Source: Streptomyces canus
GTDB lineage: Bacteria > Actinomycetota > Actinomycetes > Streptomycetales > Streptomycetaceae
Length of the DNA: 64,000 nucleotides
Direction of reading: 5' to 3'
Assembly: GCF_030816965.1 (NCBI RefSeq)
Contig: NZ_JAUSYQ010000002.1
Coordinates: forward strand, 7,244,001-7,308,000
The translations under genes were made by a program, and so were the position numbers. This document shows positions 1-9,099 of this stretch, piece by piece. Below the pieces are notes generated by a model that saw only the letters and a program-made list of their open reading frames with translations, was not told the origin of the DNA and did no database searches. The number at the start of each line of letters is the position of its first letter. Positions within the stretch are counted from its first letter, which is position 1.

Positions 1-437
1 TCGGCACCTCCAACCTCATCGAGGCCGAGGTCGACTCCAGGAGCGGTGGTGAGATCGCGCTGAAGGCGGGCGGCGGCAAGCTGGTGCTTCCCGAGGCGCG
101 CTATGCCGGGCCCACGACGACCGGCGGCAAGGTGCTGGTCGGCGTCCGGCCGGAGAAGATCTCCCTCACCCACGCCGACGAGGCCGGGGCGATTCCGGAG
201 GGCCGCAACCGGATCACCGGGAAGATCGCCGACTCCTCCTTCATCGGCGTCTCCACGCAGTACGTCATCGACAGCCCCGTCTGCCCCGAGTTCGAGGTCT
301 ACGCCCAGAACATCGACCGCGACGACCGGCTCGTCCCCGGCGCCGAGGTCGTCCTGCACTGGAACCCGGCCCACACCTTCGGCCTGGACGCCGACCAGGA
401 CATCGACGCCGGCATCCAGGAAGAGGCGGCGGTCTGA
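1..437 (+). CDS. potA: Polyamine ABC transporter ATP-binding protein, C-terminal part (PotA-like)
   Basis: The reading frame is open from base 3 and runs off the left edge, so only about the last 144 residues are present. They contain the TOBE-type C-terminal domain of Pot/CUT-type ATPases: GTSNLIEAEV at the edge, then VGVRPEKISL and a terminal LHWNPAHTFGLDA stretch. The nucleotide-binding domain lies outside the window. The stop overlaps the next start by one base (TGATG), so it is translationally coupled to the two permeases, which identifies it as the ATPase of a spermidine/putrescine importer. The substrate is inferred from the neighbours. Confidence 0.85.
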   Translation, partial: GTSNLIEAEVDSRSGGEIALKAGGGKLVLPEARYAGPTTTGGKVLVGVRPEKISLTHADEAGAIPEGRNRITGKIADSSFIGVSTQYVIDSPVCPEFEVYAQNIDRDDRLVPGAEVVLHWNPAHTFGLDADQDIDAGIQEEAAV

Positions 438-1366
438 TGGCGACGCTCACCGAGGCGCCGCCGCCTCTCTCCCCGACCGCGCCCGAGAAGAAGCCCCCGC
501 GCAGGAGGGGCCGCTTCACGCCGTACTGGCTGCTGCTGCCCGGCATCCTGTGGCTGCTGGTCTTCTTCGCGCTGCCGATGATCTACCAGGCCTCCACGTC
601 CGTGCAGACGGGCTCCCTGGAGACGGGCTACAAGGTCACCTGGCACTTCGCGACCTACTGGGACGCACTGTCCCAGTACTGGCCGCAGTTCCTTCGCTCG
701 CTCCTGTACGCCGGTGCCGCGACGGTCCTCTGCCTGGTGCTGGGGTATCCGCTCGCGTATCTCATCGCGTTCCGCGCGGGGCGCTGGCGGAACCTGATCA
801 TGATCCTGGTGATCGCGCCGTTCTTCACCAGCTTCCTGATCCGCACCCTCGCCTGGAAGACGATCCTCGCGGACAGCGGCCCGGTGGTGAGCACGCTCAA
901 CACGCTGCACGTCCTGGACGTCACCAACTGGCTGGGCTGGACCGCCGGCGACCGTGTACTGGCCACACCGCTCGCGGTGGTGTGCGGTCTGACGTACAAC
1001 TTCCTGCCGTTCATGATCCTGCCGCTCTACACCTCGCTCGAACGCATCGACGGGCGGCTGCACGAGGCGGCGGGCGACCTGTACGCCAAGCCGGTCACCA
1101 CCTTCCGCAAGGTCACCTTCCCGCTGTCGATGCCGGGCGTGGTCTCCGGGACGCTGCTGACCTTCATCCCGGCGGCCGGTGACTACGTCAACGCGGACCT
1201 GCTCGGCTCCACGGACACCCGCATGGTCGGAAACGTCATCCAGACGCAGTTCCTGAGGATTCTGGACTATCCGACGGCCGCGGCTCTCTCCTTCATCCTG
1301 ATGGCCGCGATTCTCTTCATGGTCACGCTCTACATCCGTAGGTCCGGCACGGAGGATCTGGTTTAA
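437..1366 (+). CDS. potB: Polyamine ABC transporter permease PotB
   Basis: 309 residues, the usual length for PotB-type permeases. After a short basic, Pro-rich cytoplasmic N-terminus comes a first membrane helix (PYWLLLPGILWLLVFFALP), then about five more. The EAA cytoplasmic loop that contacts the ATPase is seen as LHEAAGDLYAKPVTTFRKVT. It pairs with PotC to form the channel. The start overlaps the potA stop by one base and the next gene begins directly after its stop, so potABC is one operon. Polyamine specificity is inferred from family resemblance and from the amine oxidoreductase and GABA genes nearby. Confidence 0.88.
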   Translation: MATLTEAPPPLSPTAPEKKPPRRRGRFTPYWLLLPGILWLLVFFALPMIYQASTSVQTGSLETGYKVTWHFATYWDALSQYWPQFLRSLLYAGAATVLCLVLGYPLAYLIAFRAGRWRNLIMILVIAPFFTSFLIRTLAWKTILADSGPVVSTLNTLHVLDVTNWLGWTAGDRVLATPLAVVCGLTYNFLPFMILPLYTSLERIDGRLHEAAGDLYAKPVTTFRKVTFPLSMPGVVSGTLLTFIPAAGDYVNADLLGSTDTRMVGNVIQTQFLRILDYPTAAALSFILMAAILFMVTLYIRRSGTEDLV

Positions 1367-2170
1367 ATGACCTTCGTCAACTGGCTCAAGCGCCACCTCG
1401 TCGTCATCGCCGGACTGATCACGCTCGGATATCTGCTGCTGCCGAACGTCGTCGTCACGGTGTTCTCCTTCAACAAACCGAAGGGGCGCTTCAACTATCA
1501 GTGGCAGCAGTTCTCCCTGGACGCATGGAAGGACCCCTGCGGGGTCGCCGACATGTGCGGCTCGCTCTCCATCAGCCTTCAGATCGCGTTCTGGGCGACG
1601 ATCGGCGCGACCGCCCTCGGCACGATGATCGCCTTCGCACTGGTCCGTTACCGCTTCCGCGCCCGCGGCGCCGTGAACTCGCTGATCTTCCTGCCGATGG
1701 CGATGCCCGAGGTCGTCATGGCGGCCTCGCTGCTCACCCTGTTCCTCAACATGGGCGCACAGCTGGGCTTCTGGACGATCCTCATCGCCCACATCATGTT
1801 CTGCCTCAGCTTCGTCGTGACGGCGGTCAAGGCGCGCGTGATGTCGATGGACCCGCGCCTGGAACAGGCGGCCCAGGACCTCTACGCCGGGCCCCTGCAG
1901 ACCTTCGTCCGGGTCACTCTGCCGATCGCCGCCCCCGGAATCGCCGCGGGCGCGCTGCTCGCCTTCGCGCTCTCCTTCGACGATTTCATCATCACCAACT
2001 TCAACGCGGGCTCGACCGTCACCTTCCCCATGTTCGTCTGGGGTTCGGCACAGCGCGGAACGCCCGTTCAGATCAATGTCATCGGTACGACCATGTTCCT
2101 CGTCGCCGTGCTTCTGGTGCTGGTCTCGATGGTCGTCAGCAACCGCCGTAACAAGCAGAAGCCTCTGTAG
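1367..2170 (+). CDS. potC: Polyamine ABC transporter permease PotC
   Basis: 267 residues with about six hydrophobic helices and an EAA loop (LEQAAQDLYAGPLQTFVRVT) followed by LPIAAPGIAAGALLAFALS, characteristic of PotC/PotI permeases. The segment FALSFDDFIITNF is typical of this subfamily. It starts with no gap after potB and ends 12 bp before the FAD oxidoreductase gene, so it is almost certainly in the same transcript. It would form the heterodimeric membrane channel with PotB. Confidence 0.88.
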   Translation: MTFVNWLKRHLVVIAGLITLGYLLLPNVVVTVFSFNKPKGRFNYQWQQFSLDAWKDPCGVADMCGSLSISLQIAFWATIGATALGTMIAFALVRYRFRARGAVNSLIFLPMAMPEVVMAASLLTLFLNMGAQLGFWTILIAHIMFCLSFVVTAVKARVMSMDPRLEQAAQDLYAGPLQTFVRVTLPIAAPGIAAGALLAFALSFDDFIITNFNAGSTVTFPMFVWGSAQRGTPVQINVIGTTMFLVAVLLVLVSMVVSNRRNKQKPL

Positions 2171-2182
2171 GGAGTTGACATC

Positions 2183-3601
2183 ATGGCCCCAGGCGCCATG
2201 AGCCGTTGGACCAAGGCACTTTCCGAAGCCCAGCCGGTCCCGTACTGGCTGGACGACCCCGGCAGGCCCCGTCCCGAGCCCGCCCTCACCGGCGCCGAGA
2301 CCTGCGACCTGCTGGTCGTCGGCGGTGGCTACAGCGGGCTGTGGACCGCGCTCAACGCGAAAGAGCGTGACCCGCAGCGGGACGTGGTCCTGCTGGAAGG
2401 CCGTGAGGTGGGCTGGGCCGCCTCCGGTCGCAACGGCGGCTTCTGTGCCGCCTCCCTCACCCACGGTCTGCCCAACGGGCTGACCCGCTGGCCGGACGAG
2501 ATCCACAAGCTCCAGGAGCTGGGCGCCCGCAACCTCGACGAGATCGAGAAGGCGGTCGCCCGGCACGACCTCGACTGCGAGTTCGAGCGCACCGGCGAGA
2601 TCGACGTGGCGACCGAGACGTACCAGGCCCGGGAACTGCGCGACTGGTACGAGGAGCTCCAGGAGAAGGGCCTCGCCGACGGTGTCGACTTCCTGGACGC
2701 CGACGCGGTGCGGGAGCAGGTGGACTCGCCGACCTTCGAGGCGGGGCTGTGGGACCGCCGGGGCGTGGCCATGCTCAACCCGGCCAAGCTCGTCTGGGGC
2801 CTGAAGCGGGCGTGTCTGGGACTCGGTGTCCGGGTCTACGAGAACACGCCCGCCCTGGACCTGAAGTCGTACGGCGCCGCCATGGCCGTACGCACGCCGT
2901 ACGGTTCGGTCCGGGCCCGGAAGGTCGCGCTCGGCACGAACATCTTCCCGAGCCTGGTCAAGCGGGTGCGGTCGTACACCGTGCCGGTCTACGACTACGC
3001 GCTGATGACCGAGCCGCTGAGCGACGAGCAGATCGAGGCGATCGGCTGGAAGAACCGGCAGGGCCTGGGCGACAGCGCCAACCAGTTCCACTACTTCCGA
3101 CTCTCCGCCGACAACCGCATCCTGTGGGGCGGTTACGACGCGGTCTACCCGTACGGCGGCCGGGTGCGGGCCGAGTACGACGACCGGCCGGAGACGTACG
3201 CCAAGCTCGCCGGACACTTCTTCACCTGCTTCCCGCAGCTGGAGGGCGTCCGCTTCACGCACGCGTGGGGCGGTGCGATCGACACCTGCTCGCGGTTCTC
3301 CGCGTTCTACGGCACCGCGCACCACGGCAAGGTGGCGTACGCGGCCGGCTACACGGGTCTCGGTGTCGGTGCGACCCGGTTCGGGGCGGACGTGATGCTG
3401 GACCTGCTGGCCGGGGAGGCCACCGAGCGGACCTCGCTGGAGATGGTCCGCAAGAAGCCGCTGCCCTTCCCGCCGGAGCCCTTCGCCTGGACCGGTATCG
3501 CCCTCACCAAGTGGTCGCTGGCCCGTGCCGACTCGCACGGTGGGCGGCGCAACCTGTGGCTGCGGACCATGGACAAACTCGGTCTGGGATTCGACAGCTG
3601 A
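2183..3601 (+). CDS. FAD-dependent amine oxidoreductase (gamma-glutamylputrescine oxidase-like)
   Basis: 472 residues. A Rossmann FAD-binding motif CDLLVVGGGYSGLWTAL lies near residues 34-51, followed by the DAO-family signature GREVGWAASGRNGGF. The C-terminal half ends in a second FAD contact region (YAAGYTGLGVGATRFGADV), as in the DAO/PuuB/OrdL superfamily. The start has a GGGAG ribosome site about 8 bases upstream. As the last gene of the pot operon it most likely oxidises an imported polyamine or its gamma-glutamyl derivative to an aldehyde, which the aldehyde dehydrogenase at 10.9 kb could finish. The exact substrate cannot be read from the sequence, and PuuB is only the nearest functional analogue. 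Confidence 0.8.
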   Translation: MAPGAMSRWTKALSEAQPVPYWLDDPGRPRPEPALTGAETCDLLVVGGGYSGLWTALNAKERDPQRDVVLLEGREVGWAASGRNGGFCAASLTHGLPNGLTRWPDEIHKLQELGARNLDEIEKAVARHDLDCEFERTGEIDVATETYQARELRDWYEELQEKGLADGVDFLDADAVREQVDSPTFEAGLWDRRGVAMLNPAKLVWGLKRACLGLGVRVYENTPALDLKSYGAAMAVRTPYGSVRARKVALGTNIFPSLVKRVRSYTVPVYDYALMTEPLSDEQIEAIGWKNRQGLGDSANQFHYFRLSADNRILWGGYDAVYPYGGRVRAEYDDRPETYAKLAGHFFTCFPQLEGVRFTHAWGGAIDTCSRFSAFYGTAHHGKVAYAAGYTGLGVGATRFGADVMLDLLAGEATERTSLEMVRKKPLPFPPEPFAWTGIALTKWSLARADSHGGRRNLWLRTMDKLGLGFDS

Positions 3602-3650
3602 ACGGTCGTATGTGATCTGATTCACTCCAACGGGTGGTCAGACCCCCCGT

Positions 3651-3669
3651 AGGGCTCGGCAGGAGCCCT
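3651..3669 (+). terminator. Possible terminator of the pot operon
   Basis: AGGGCTC and GAGCCCT form a perfect 7-bp stem around a 5-base loop, followed by a pyrimidine-rich stretch. It lies about 50 bp after the oxidoreductase stop and before the next ribosome site. The stem is short, so confidence is modest. Confidence 0.4.
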
Positions 3670-3722
3670 TCCCCTCTCTCGTGACGTGATCAGCGTCGAT
3701 GAGAGAAAGGGAGGTCCTGTCT

Positions 3723-4178
3723 ATGACTGGGGCGAAGACGGCGGTCGAGTGGCTGGCATCGGTCGCACCGGATCCCGAGGCCTGCCGCTGGGAGTGGGAG
3801 CGCAATCCCCTCGGGGTCGCGCTGCTTCCGGCCGGCAAGGCCTGGGACGTACTGATTCTGCCGGGCGAACTCGGCTACCCGACGCTCGACGTGCTCACCC
3901 GCATCCTCGACCGGCTCGGCCCGGTGCTCGTCGACTTCGGCGACGCCCGGATGGGCTTCTTCGTACCGCCGGGCACCGCGGCCCGCTGGCTCGGCACCGG
4001 TATCCGTACGGCCGGTGCCGGCACCTGGATCGTCGTGCCGTACCCGGGCCGGGTGGCCGGGGGAGGGGTGCGCTGGCTGGTCCCGCCGGACGGCTCCGGC
4101 ATTCTCGCCGATCCGGCGCTGCTCGAACTGGCGATGCACGAGGCGGCGGCGGGCCTGGCGACGGAGGGTGACGGCTGA
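3723..4178 (+). CDS. Conserved hypothetical protein (primase/polymerase N-domain-like)
   Basis: 151 residues from the ATG at 3723, preceded by GGGAGG at 9 bases. An in-frame ATG at 3699 would add eight residues but would place this ribosome site inside the gene. The protein is soluble and has no signal peptide. Segments such as WERNPLGVALLPAGKAWDVL and VRWLVPPDGSG resemble the N-terminal part of bifunctional DNA primase/polymerase proteins of actinomycete plasmids, but the catalytic region is absent. It may be a free-standing relative with a regulatory role. No function is assigned. It lies downstream of the pot operon and converges with the PAP2 gene. Confidence 0.7.
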   Translation: MTGAKTAVEWLASVAPDPEACRWEWERNPLGVALLPAGKAWDVLILPGELGYPTLDVLTRILDRLGPVLVDFGDARMGFFVPPGTAARWLGTGIRTAGAGTWIVVPYPGRVAGGGVRWLVPPDGSGILADPALLELAMHEAAAGLATEGDG

Positions 4179-4200
4179 ACCGATGCACCACCGCGCCGTC

Positions 4201-4222
4201 GTCGGCCGCCCGTGCGGCCGAC
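4201..4222. terminator. Bidirectional hairpin between convergent genes
   Basis: GTCGGCCGC and GCGGCCGAC form a perfect 9-bp stem with a 4-base loop. It sits between two convergent genes (ends at 4178 and 4310), so it can serve either strand. There is no U tract, as is usual for Streptomyces terminators. Confidence 0.55.
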
Positions 4223-4309
4223 GTGGACCGGGGAGTCCTGTGCACAGTGGGAGTTCGGCGCTGCGGGCGTCCGCCGCCGGCAGCGACAACGCCCAGTGTG
4301 CCCAGGAGT

Positions 4310-5134
4310 TCAGCGGCGGCCGAGGCGTGCCAGGAAAAGCCAGAACCCGAGCAGCAGGGCCGTGCAGAGGCACCAGCTGGCCACCACGTCCAGAGGCCAG
4401 TGCCAGCCGCGGCGGACCAGGCCGAAGGAGACGCCGAGAACGAGAAGGCCGTAGAGGATGACGAGTGCGCGGCGGGCGCGGGTGGTGCGGAGCCAGGGGA
4501 GGACGAGCAGGGTGGCGGCGCCGTAGGCGATGGCGGCCGTGGCGGTGTGCCCCGAGGGGTAGTAGCCGGTACCGGGCGGGACGACCGGGGTGCCCGAGCG
4601 GTCGGTGAGCTCCTTGAGGGGGACCACGAGGGCCGGGACCAGTGCCATCAGGACGGCCGCCGCGGTGGGCGGCAGCCACCAGCGGTCTGTACCTGTGCGG
4701 CGGGCCCGCCAGGCCGACCAGAGGAGGGCCGCGAACAGGACCGGAACCGCGACCTCGACATTGCCCAGGTCGGCGAGGGCCGCCGAGGCGCGGTCCGGGT
4801 GGACGAGTGCGCGGCTGACCCGTTCGTCGACACGCAGAAGCGGTCCGTCCTCGACGACCTGCCAGGTGATCAGGGCGAAGAGGAGGACCGCGCTTCCGAG
4901 AAGGAAGATGAGGAAGGCCGGCCGCCCCGGAACAGGGGGGGTGGTTCCGAGGCGGCCGATCGGATCGGATGGTCGGCCGCCCCGGGGGGTTTGGGGCGGG
5001 CGACTGTCCGATCGGTGAGGAGATCCGGAGCCGGAGGCTCCTGTTGTGTGCGCGAGGGCACGACCAGGTCGAAGCTGGGGAGGCCCCGGCCTGATGTCGC
5101 CCACAGTCCCCTGTGGGCGGGGTGTATCTCTCAT
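4310..5134 (-). CDS. PAP2-family membrane phosphatase
   Basis: 274 residues from the ATG at 5134; upstream in-frame starts exist and the true start is uncertain. A Pro/Arg-rich cytoplasmic N-terminus of about 70 residues precedes five or six hydrophobic helices. The three phosphatase motifs are recognisable: KELTDRSGTP for the lysine/arginine motif, YPSGHTAT for the PSGH motif, and VRRGWHWPLDVVA for the Arg-His-Asp motif. The family removes phosphate from lipids such as phosphatidate, phosphatidylglycerophosphate or undecaprenyl pyrophosphate at the outer membrane face. Which lipid is used cannot be told. It is convergent with the upstream small gene and not obviously linked to polyamine genes. 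Confidence 0.82.
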   Translation of the reverse strand: MRDTPRPQGTVGDIRPGPPQLRPGRALAHTTGASGSGSPHRSDSRPPQTPRGGRPSDPIGRLGTTPPVPGRPAFLIFLLGSAVLLFALITWQVVEDGPLLRVDERVSRALVHPDRASAALADLGNVEVAVPVLFAALLWSAWRARRTGTDRWWLPPTAAAVLMALVPALVVPLKELTDRSGTPVVPPGTGYYPSGHTATAAIAYGAATLLVLPWLRTTRARRALVILYGLLVLGVSFGLVRRGWHWPLDVVASWCLCTALLLGFWLFLARLGRR

Positions 5135-5320
5135 CTGGGTAGAACCTACGGCAGGGCGGCGGCGTACGACAGGCTGAATCGCGTCCTCGCAACCACCTCG
5201 CACACCTTCTTCACACCCTCTGCCGTTCGCCGCCGCAGCCCCGGAATCCCGGGGGATGTCAGGCCTGGGACGGCTGGTGTCGGAAGGTACGAGTCCGCTT
5301 CCGACCTGCTGTGTCTCTCC

Positions 5321-6655
5321 TCAGATGCGGGTGAAGGCCTGCTCGATGATGTCGAGCCCCTCGTTGAGCAGGTCCTCGCCGATGACGAGCGGGGGCAGGA
5401 AGCGCAGGACGTTGCCGTAGGTGCCACAGGTCAGGACCAGCAGGCCCTCCTGGTGGCAGGCCTTGGCGAGCGCGGCGGTCGCCTCGGGGTTCGGCTCCTT
5501 GGTCGTACGGTCCTTGACGAGCTCGATGGCGATCATGGCGCCGCGGCCGCGGACGTCGCCGATGACGTCGAACTTGTCCGCCATGGCGGTGAGGCGGGCC
5601 TTCATGACCGTCTCGATGTTCTTCGCCCTGGCGTTGAGGTCGAGCTCCTTCATCGTCTCGATCGAGCCGAGCGCGCCCGCGCAGGCCACCGGGTTGCCGC
5701 CGTAGGTGCCGCCGAGGCCGCCGGCGTGGGCGGCATCCATGATCTCGGCGCGGCCGGTGACGGCGGCGAGCGGGAGGCCGCCGGCGATGCCCTTGGCGGT
5801 GGTGATCAGGTCCGGGACGATGCCCTCGTCCTCGCAGGCGAACCACTGGCCGGTGCGGCAGAAGCCGGACTGGATCTCGTCGGCGACGAAGACGATGCCG
5901 TTGTCCCGGGCGAACCGGCTGATCGCCGGCAGGAAGCCCTTGGCGGGCTCGATGAAGCCGCCCTCGCCCAGGACGGGCTCGATGATGATCGCGGCGACGT
6001 TGCCCGGGCCGACCTGCTTGGTGATCTGGTCGATGGCCTGGGCGGCGGCCTCGGGGCCGGCGTTCTCGGGGCCGGTGGGCCAGCGGTAGCCGTAGGCGAC
6101 GGGGACGCGGTAGACCTCGGGCGCGAAGGGGCCGAAGCCGTGCTTGTACGGCATGTTCTTCGCGGTCAGCGCCATGGTGAGGTTGGTGCGGCCGTGGTAG
6201 CCGTGGTCGAAGACGACGACGGCCTGCCGCTTGGTGTGGGCGCGGGCGATCTTGACGGCGTTCTCCACGGCCTCGGCGCCGCTGTTGAACAGGGCCGACT
6301 TCTTGGCGTGGTCACCCGGGGTGAGCTCGGCGAGGGCCTCGGCGACCTCCACATAGCCCTCGTACGGGGTGACCATGAAACAGGTGTGGGTGAAATCGGC
6401 CAACTGGGCGGAGGCCCGGCGTACGACGGCCTCGGCGGAGGCGCCGACGGACGTCACGGCGATGCCGGAACCGAAGTCGATCAGCCGGTTCCCGTCGACG
6501 TCCTCGATGATCCCACCGCCCGCGCGCGCGGTGAAGACGGGCAGCACGGACCCCACCCCCTGCGCGACCGTGGCGACCCGGCGGGCCTGCAGCTCCTGTG
6601 ACTTGGGTCCGGGGATGGCGGTGACGAGGCGGCGCTCCTGCGGCAGTGCGGTCAT
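5321..6655 (-). CDS. gabT: 4-aminobutyrate aminotransferase
   Basis: 444 residues, the normal length for class-III aminotransferases. Visible signatures are the cofactor-binding SGAEAVENAVKIAR, FDHGYHGRTNL, the VADEIQSGFCRTG segment with the conserved Asp, and the pyridoxal-phosphate lysine in TTAKGIAGGLPL. It would convert GABA and 2-oxoglutarate to succinate semialdehyde and glutamate. AGGAG lies about 7 bases before the ATG. It is transcribed away from the ATPase-pucR-aldehyde dehydrogenase block, and with that block and the pot operon it fits a polyamine-to-GABA catabolic module. Confidence 0.92.
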   Translation of the reverse strand: MTALPQERRLVTAIPGPKSQELQARRVATVAQGVGSVLPVFTARAGGGIIEDVDGNRLIDFGSGIAVTSVGASAEAVVRRASAQLADFTHTCFMVTPYEGYVEVAEALAELTPGDHAKKSALFNSGAEAVENAVKIARAHTKRQAVVVFDHGYHGRTNLTMALTAKNMPYKHGFGPFAPEVYRVPVAYGYRWPTGPENAGPEAAAQAIDQITKQVGPGNVAAIIIEPVLGEGGFIEPAKGFLPAISRFARDNGIVFVADEIQSGFCRTGQWFACEDEGIVPDLITTAKGIAGGLPLAAVTGRAEIMDAAHAGGLGGTYGGNPVACAGALGSIETMKELDLNARAKNIETVMKARLTAMADKFDVIGDVRGRGAMIAIELVKDRTTKEPNPEATAALAKACHQEGLLVLTCGTYGNVLRFLPPLVIGEDLLNEGLDIIEQAFTRI

Positions 6656-6808
6656 GAGGGGCTCCTGGGGTGGTGCTGACGCTTACCTTCTTTTCTCGCA
6701 GGCTAGGCCGGGGGCCGGGGGGTGGGCATGCTCCATGTGGGCGTTGTCAGGAGATCGGGTTGTCCGCGGTGGACATGGCGCCGGCCACGACGCCCGGCCA
6801 CGTAAGCA

Positions 6809-6837
6809 GTGAACTCCCCTGGCGGGGGCGTTAGATT
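6809..6837 (+). promoter_or_regulatory. Candidate sigma-70-type promoter for the P-loop ATPase gene
   Basis: GTGAAC at 6809-6814 and TAGATT at 6832-6837 are separated by exactly 17 bp. The predicted transcription start is close to 6845, about 37 bases before the ribosome-site-bearing ATG at 6882. Pattern match only. Confidence 0.4.
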
Positions 6838-6881
6838 GACCGCTGATGGTGGACGGAACGGCTGGTCAGGGAGCAGGGGCG

Positions 6882-8993
6882 ATGGACAGCGACGGGACGC
6901 GGGACGCGCGGGGTACGCATGCGAATCCTGTGCCACGGGCACGGTCCGATGTGCCGCCGATGCCCACGGGCGCCCCCCTGGTACCCCCGCGGCAGGACGG
7001 GTCGGCGTTCCTGGCCTGGCTGCGCGCACCCCGGCCGGAGGCGGCCCCCGGTATCTGGCGCTTCGGACACCGGCCCCGGCCGGCCGAGGAGCCCGAGGAG
7101 ATCTCGACCAGGCAGCTGCTGAGCGGCGCCCTGATCGCGTTCCTGGTCGGCTGGCTCGTGTGGTCGCTCCTGCAGAACGGCTATTTGGGTGCCTGGTGGG
7201 CGCTGCCGTTCAAGCTGCTCGTTCCTGATTCCTGGCGCTACAGCAGCAGCGAGATCGGCAATCTCATCCTGTACAAGGGGTACGAACTGCTGATCGCCCT
7301 GGTCATCATGGTGACGGTCGGCAAGCTGGGCCGCTGGGGCGAGGTCTGGCGGCGCTTCGTGGTTCCCCTGGTGAAGCGTCCCGAGCCCCGGCAGGCGCCC
7401 GCGCCGGTAGCGGAGGAGGATCCCGCCCAGTGGAACGAACTCCGTGCCGCCGGTGCCCACGACGCCGCTGACCGGCTCACCGTGGCGGCGCAGGCCGGGC
7501 AGATGCGCGACGTCGACCACGCCCGTATCGCCCGTGCCTGGCAGGGCGTGCGCAGTGGGCGGTTCGGGCTTGCCACGTTCACCGGCGCCGTGCTCCAGGA
7601 CGGCGCGGCCGCCTGTCTGCACCCCTCCGGGGAGCGGGATCTGCCCACTCGGCTCGCGCGGCACGATCTCCTCACCGGGCAGGTGCGGCTGGGGACGACC
7701 GCCGACGACGCCCGTAATCCGTACGCCTATCGGGGGACCGGGCTCGGGCTCGGACCCGAGCTGCTCGGCACCTCGCTGCTCGCCGTGGGGCCGGCCGGTT
7801 CAGGGAAGACCGGAACCGTCGTCAGGCCGCTCGCCGAGTCGTTGTGTCTGCACGCCCTCGCCGGACGGGCCGCCGTCGTGGTGGTCGGAGCCGCGGGCGC
7901 GGGGCTCGGACCGGCCGACGCCTACGACGTCGTCGTACAGATCGGGAATCCGGAGTCGGTGTACGACCTCGACCTGTACGGCGGTACGGCCGATCCGGAC
8001 GAAGCCGCGGCCGTGCTCGCCGAGGCGCTCGTCGGGGACCTCGCCGAGCCTCATCAGGGGGGCGACACCCGGCGGTCCACCACCGTGCTGGCCCAGCTCC
8101 TCGGACCGTTCCGGTCGGTCCACGGACGCTTCCCCTCCGTACCGGAGCTGCGTCAGCTGCTCGACGGGGCGCCGGGGCCGATGGCCGCGCTGCGCAAGGG
8201 GCTCGAGGACTCACGGCAGGAGTCGCTGCTGCGTGAACTCGACGCGCGGGAGCGGCAGATGGGGAATCCGGGGGATGTGGGAGGCATCCTCGCGGACCGG
8301 GTCGCGCTGCTCGACCGGCCCGCCTTCGCGGGGTTCTTCGACACGTCCGGACAGTCGCGGCCGTTCTCGCTGAAGGCCCTCGACCACCCCGTCCGGGTCC
8401 GGATCGACCTGCCCCAGCGCGGGCACGCCGACGCCTCGCGGATGCTGACGCGGCTGGTGCTCGCACAGTTCACGGCGAGCGTCGCAGTGCGCGAGGACCG
8501 GTCGCTGTTCGCCTGTCTGGTCATCGACGACGCCACGGGGGCCGTGACCCCCGAAGCCGTACGGGGCGTCCAGCGGCTGCGGTCCGGCAACGCGGGAGTG
8601 GTGCTGACGCTGCGGACGCTGGACGACGTACCGAGGCCGCTGCGCGGGCCCCTGCTCGGGGCCACCGGGTGCCGGATGGCGCTGTCCGGGCTCACCCCGT
8701 GGGACGGGCAGGACTTCGCCGAGGTGTGGGGCAAGGAGTGGATCGAGGCGCGGGACGTCACCGACCGGCAGATCATCGCCGAGACCCCGGCCGGCAAGGT
8801 GCTGCACGCGGTGCGCCGGGTCATCACCGGCAAGGCGCCGACCGCGCGGGCGGTGACCGTGCGGCAGGTCGAGCGGGAGCGGTGGTCCGCGTCCGAGCTC
8901 GCGCACGGGGTGCCGCCGGGGCACGCGGTGCTGTCGCTGACCACGGTGAAGGGCGAGCACGCGCCGCCGCTGCTGGTGGATCTGCGGGGATGA
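6882..8993 (+). CDS. Membrane-anchored P-loop ATPase (FtsK/TraG-like), function unknown
   Basis: 703 residues from the ATG at 6882, chosen because AGGGAG lies 8 bases upstream; an in-frame ATG at 6846 is possible. A charged N-terminus precedes two hydrophobic segments (LLSGALIAFLVGWLVWSLL and LLIALVIMVTVGKLG). A cytoplasmic part with a clear Walker A, AVGPAGSGKTGTVV, follows, and a Walker B-like LFACLVIDDATGAV occurs further on. The layout resembles FtsK/HerA/TraG coupling ATPases, which move DNA or protein. No mobility genes are near, and it sits between gabT and pucR, 106 bp before the latter. Its job is not known. Confidence 0.75.
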   Translation: MDSDGTRDARGTHANPVPRARSDVPPMPTGAPLVPPRQDGSAFLAWLRAPRPEAAPGIWRFGHRPRPAEEPEEISTRQLLSGALIAFLVGWLVWSLLQNGYLGAWWALPFKLLVPDSWRYSSSEIGNLILYKGYELLIALVIMVTVGKLGRWGEVWRRFVVPLVKRPEPRQAPAPVAEEDPAQWNELRAAGAHDAADRLTVAAQAGQMRDVDHARIARAWQGVRSGRFGLATFTGAVLQDGAAACLHPSGERDLPTRLARHDLLTGQVRLGTTADDARNPYAYRGTGLGLGPELLGTSLLAVGPAGSGKTGTVVRPLAESLCLHALAGRAAVVVVGAAGAGLGPADAYDVVVQIGNPESVYDLDLYGGTADPDEAAAVLAEALVGDLAEPHQGGDTRRSTTVLAQLLGPFRSVHGRFPSVPELRQLLDGAPGPMAALRKGLEDSRQESLLRELDARERQMGNPGDVGGILADRVALLDRPAFAGFFDTSGQSRPFSLKALDHPVRVRIDLPQRGHADASRMLTRLVLAQFTASVAVREDRSLFACLVIDDATGAVTPEAVRGVQRLRSGNAGVVLTLRTLDDVPRPLRGPLLGATGCRMALSGLTPWDGQDFAEVWGKEWIEARDVTDRQIIAETPAGKVLHAVRRVITGKAPTARAVTVRQVERERWSASELAHGVPPGHAVLSLTTVKGEHAPPLLVDLRG

Positions 8994-9099
8994 CGTGAGC
9001 TGAGGACCGTACAGTGAGGCAGAATCGTCACAGGTCGTTCATACACGGCGGCCAAAAGATCACACCTCTGCGCACTCCTCTCCGAAGGTCCCGGACCTC

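Noticed and set aside
299..3625. Open frame of 1108 codons on the minus strand under the pot operon
   Set aside because: It is antisense to four clear genes; high third-position GC removes stop codons from opposite frames. Composition is Arg/Gly/Asp-biased with no domain.
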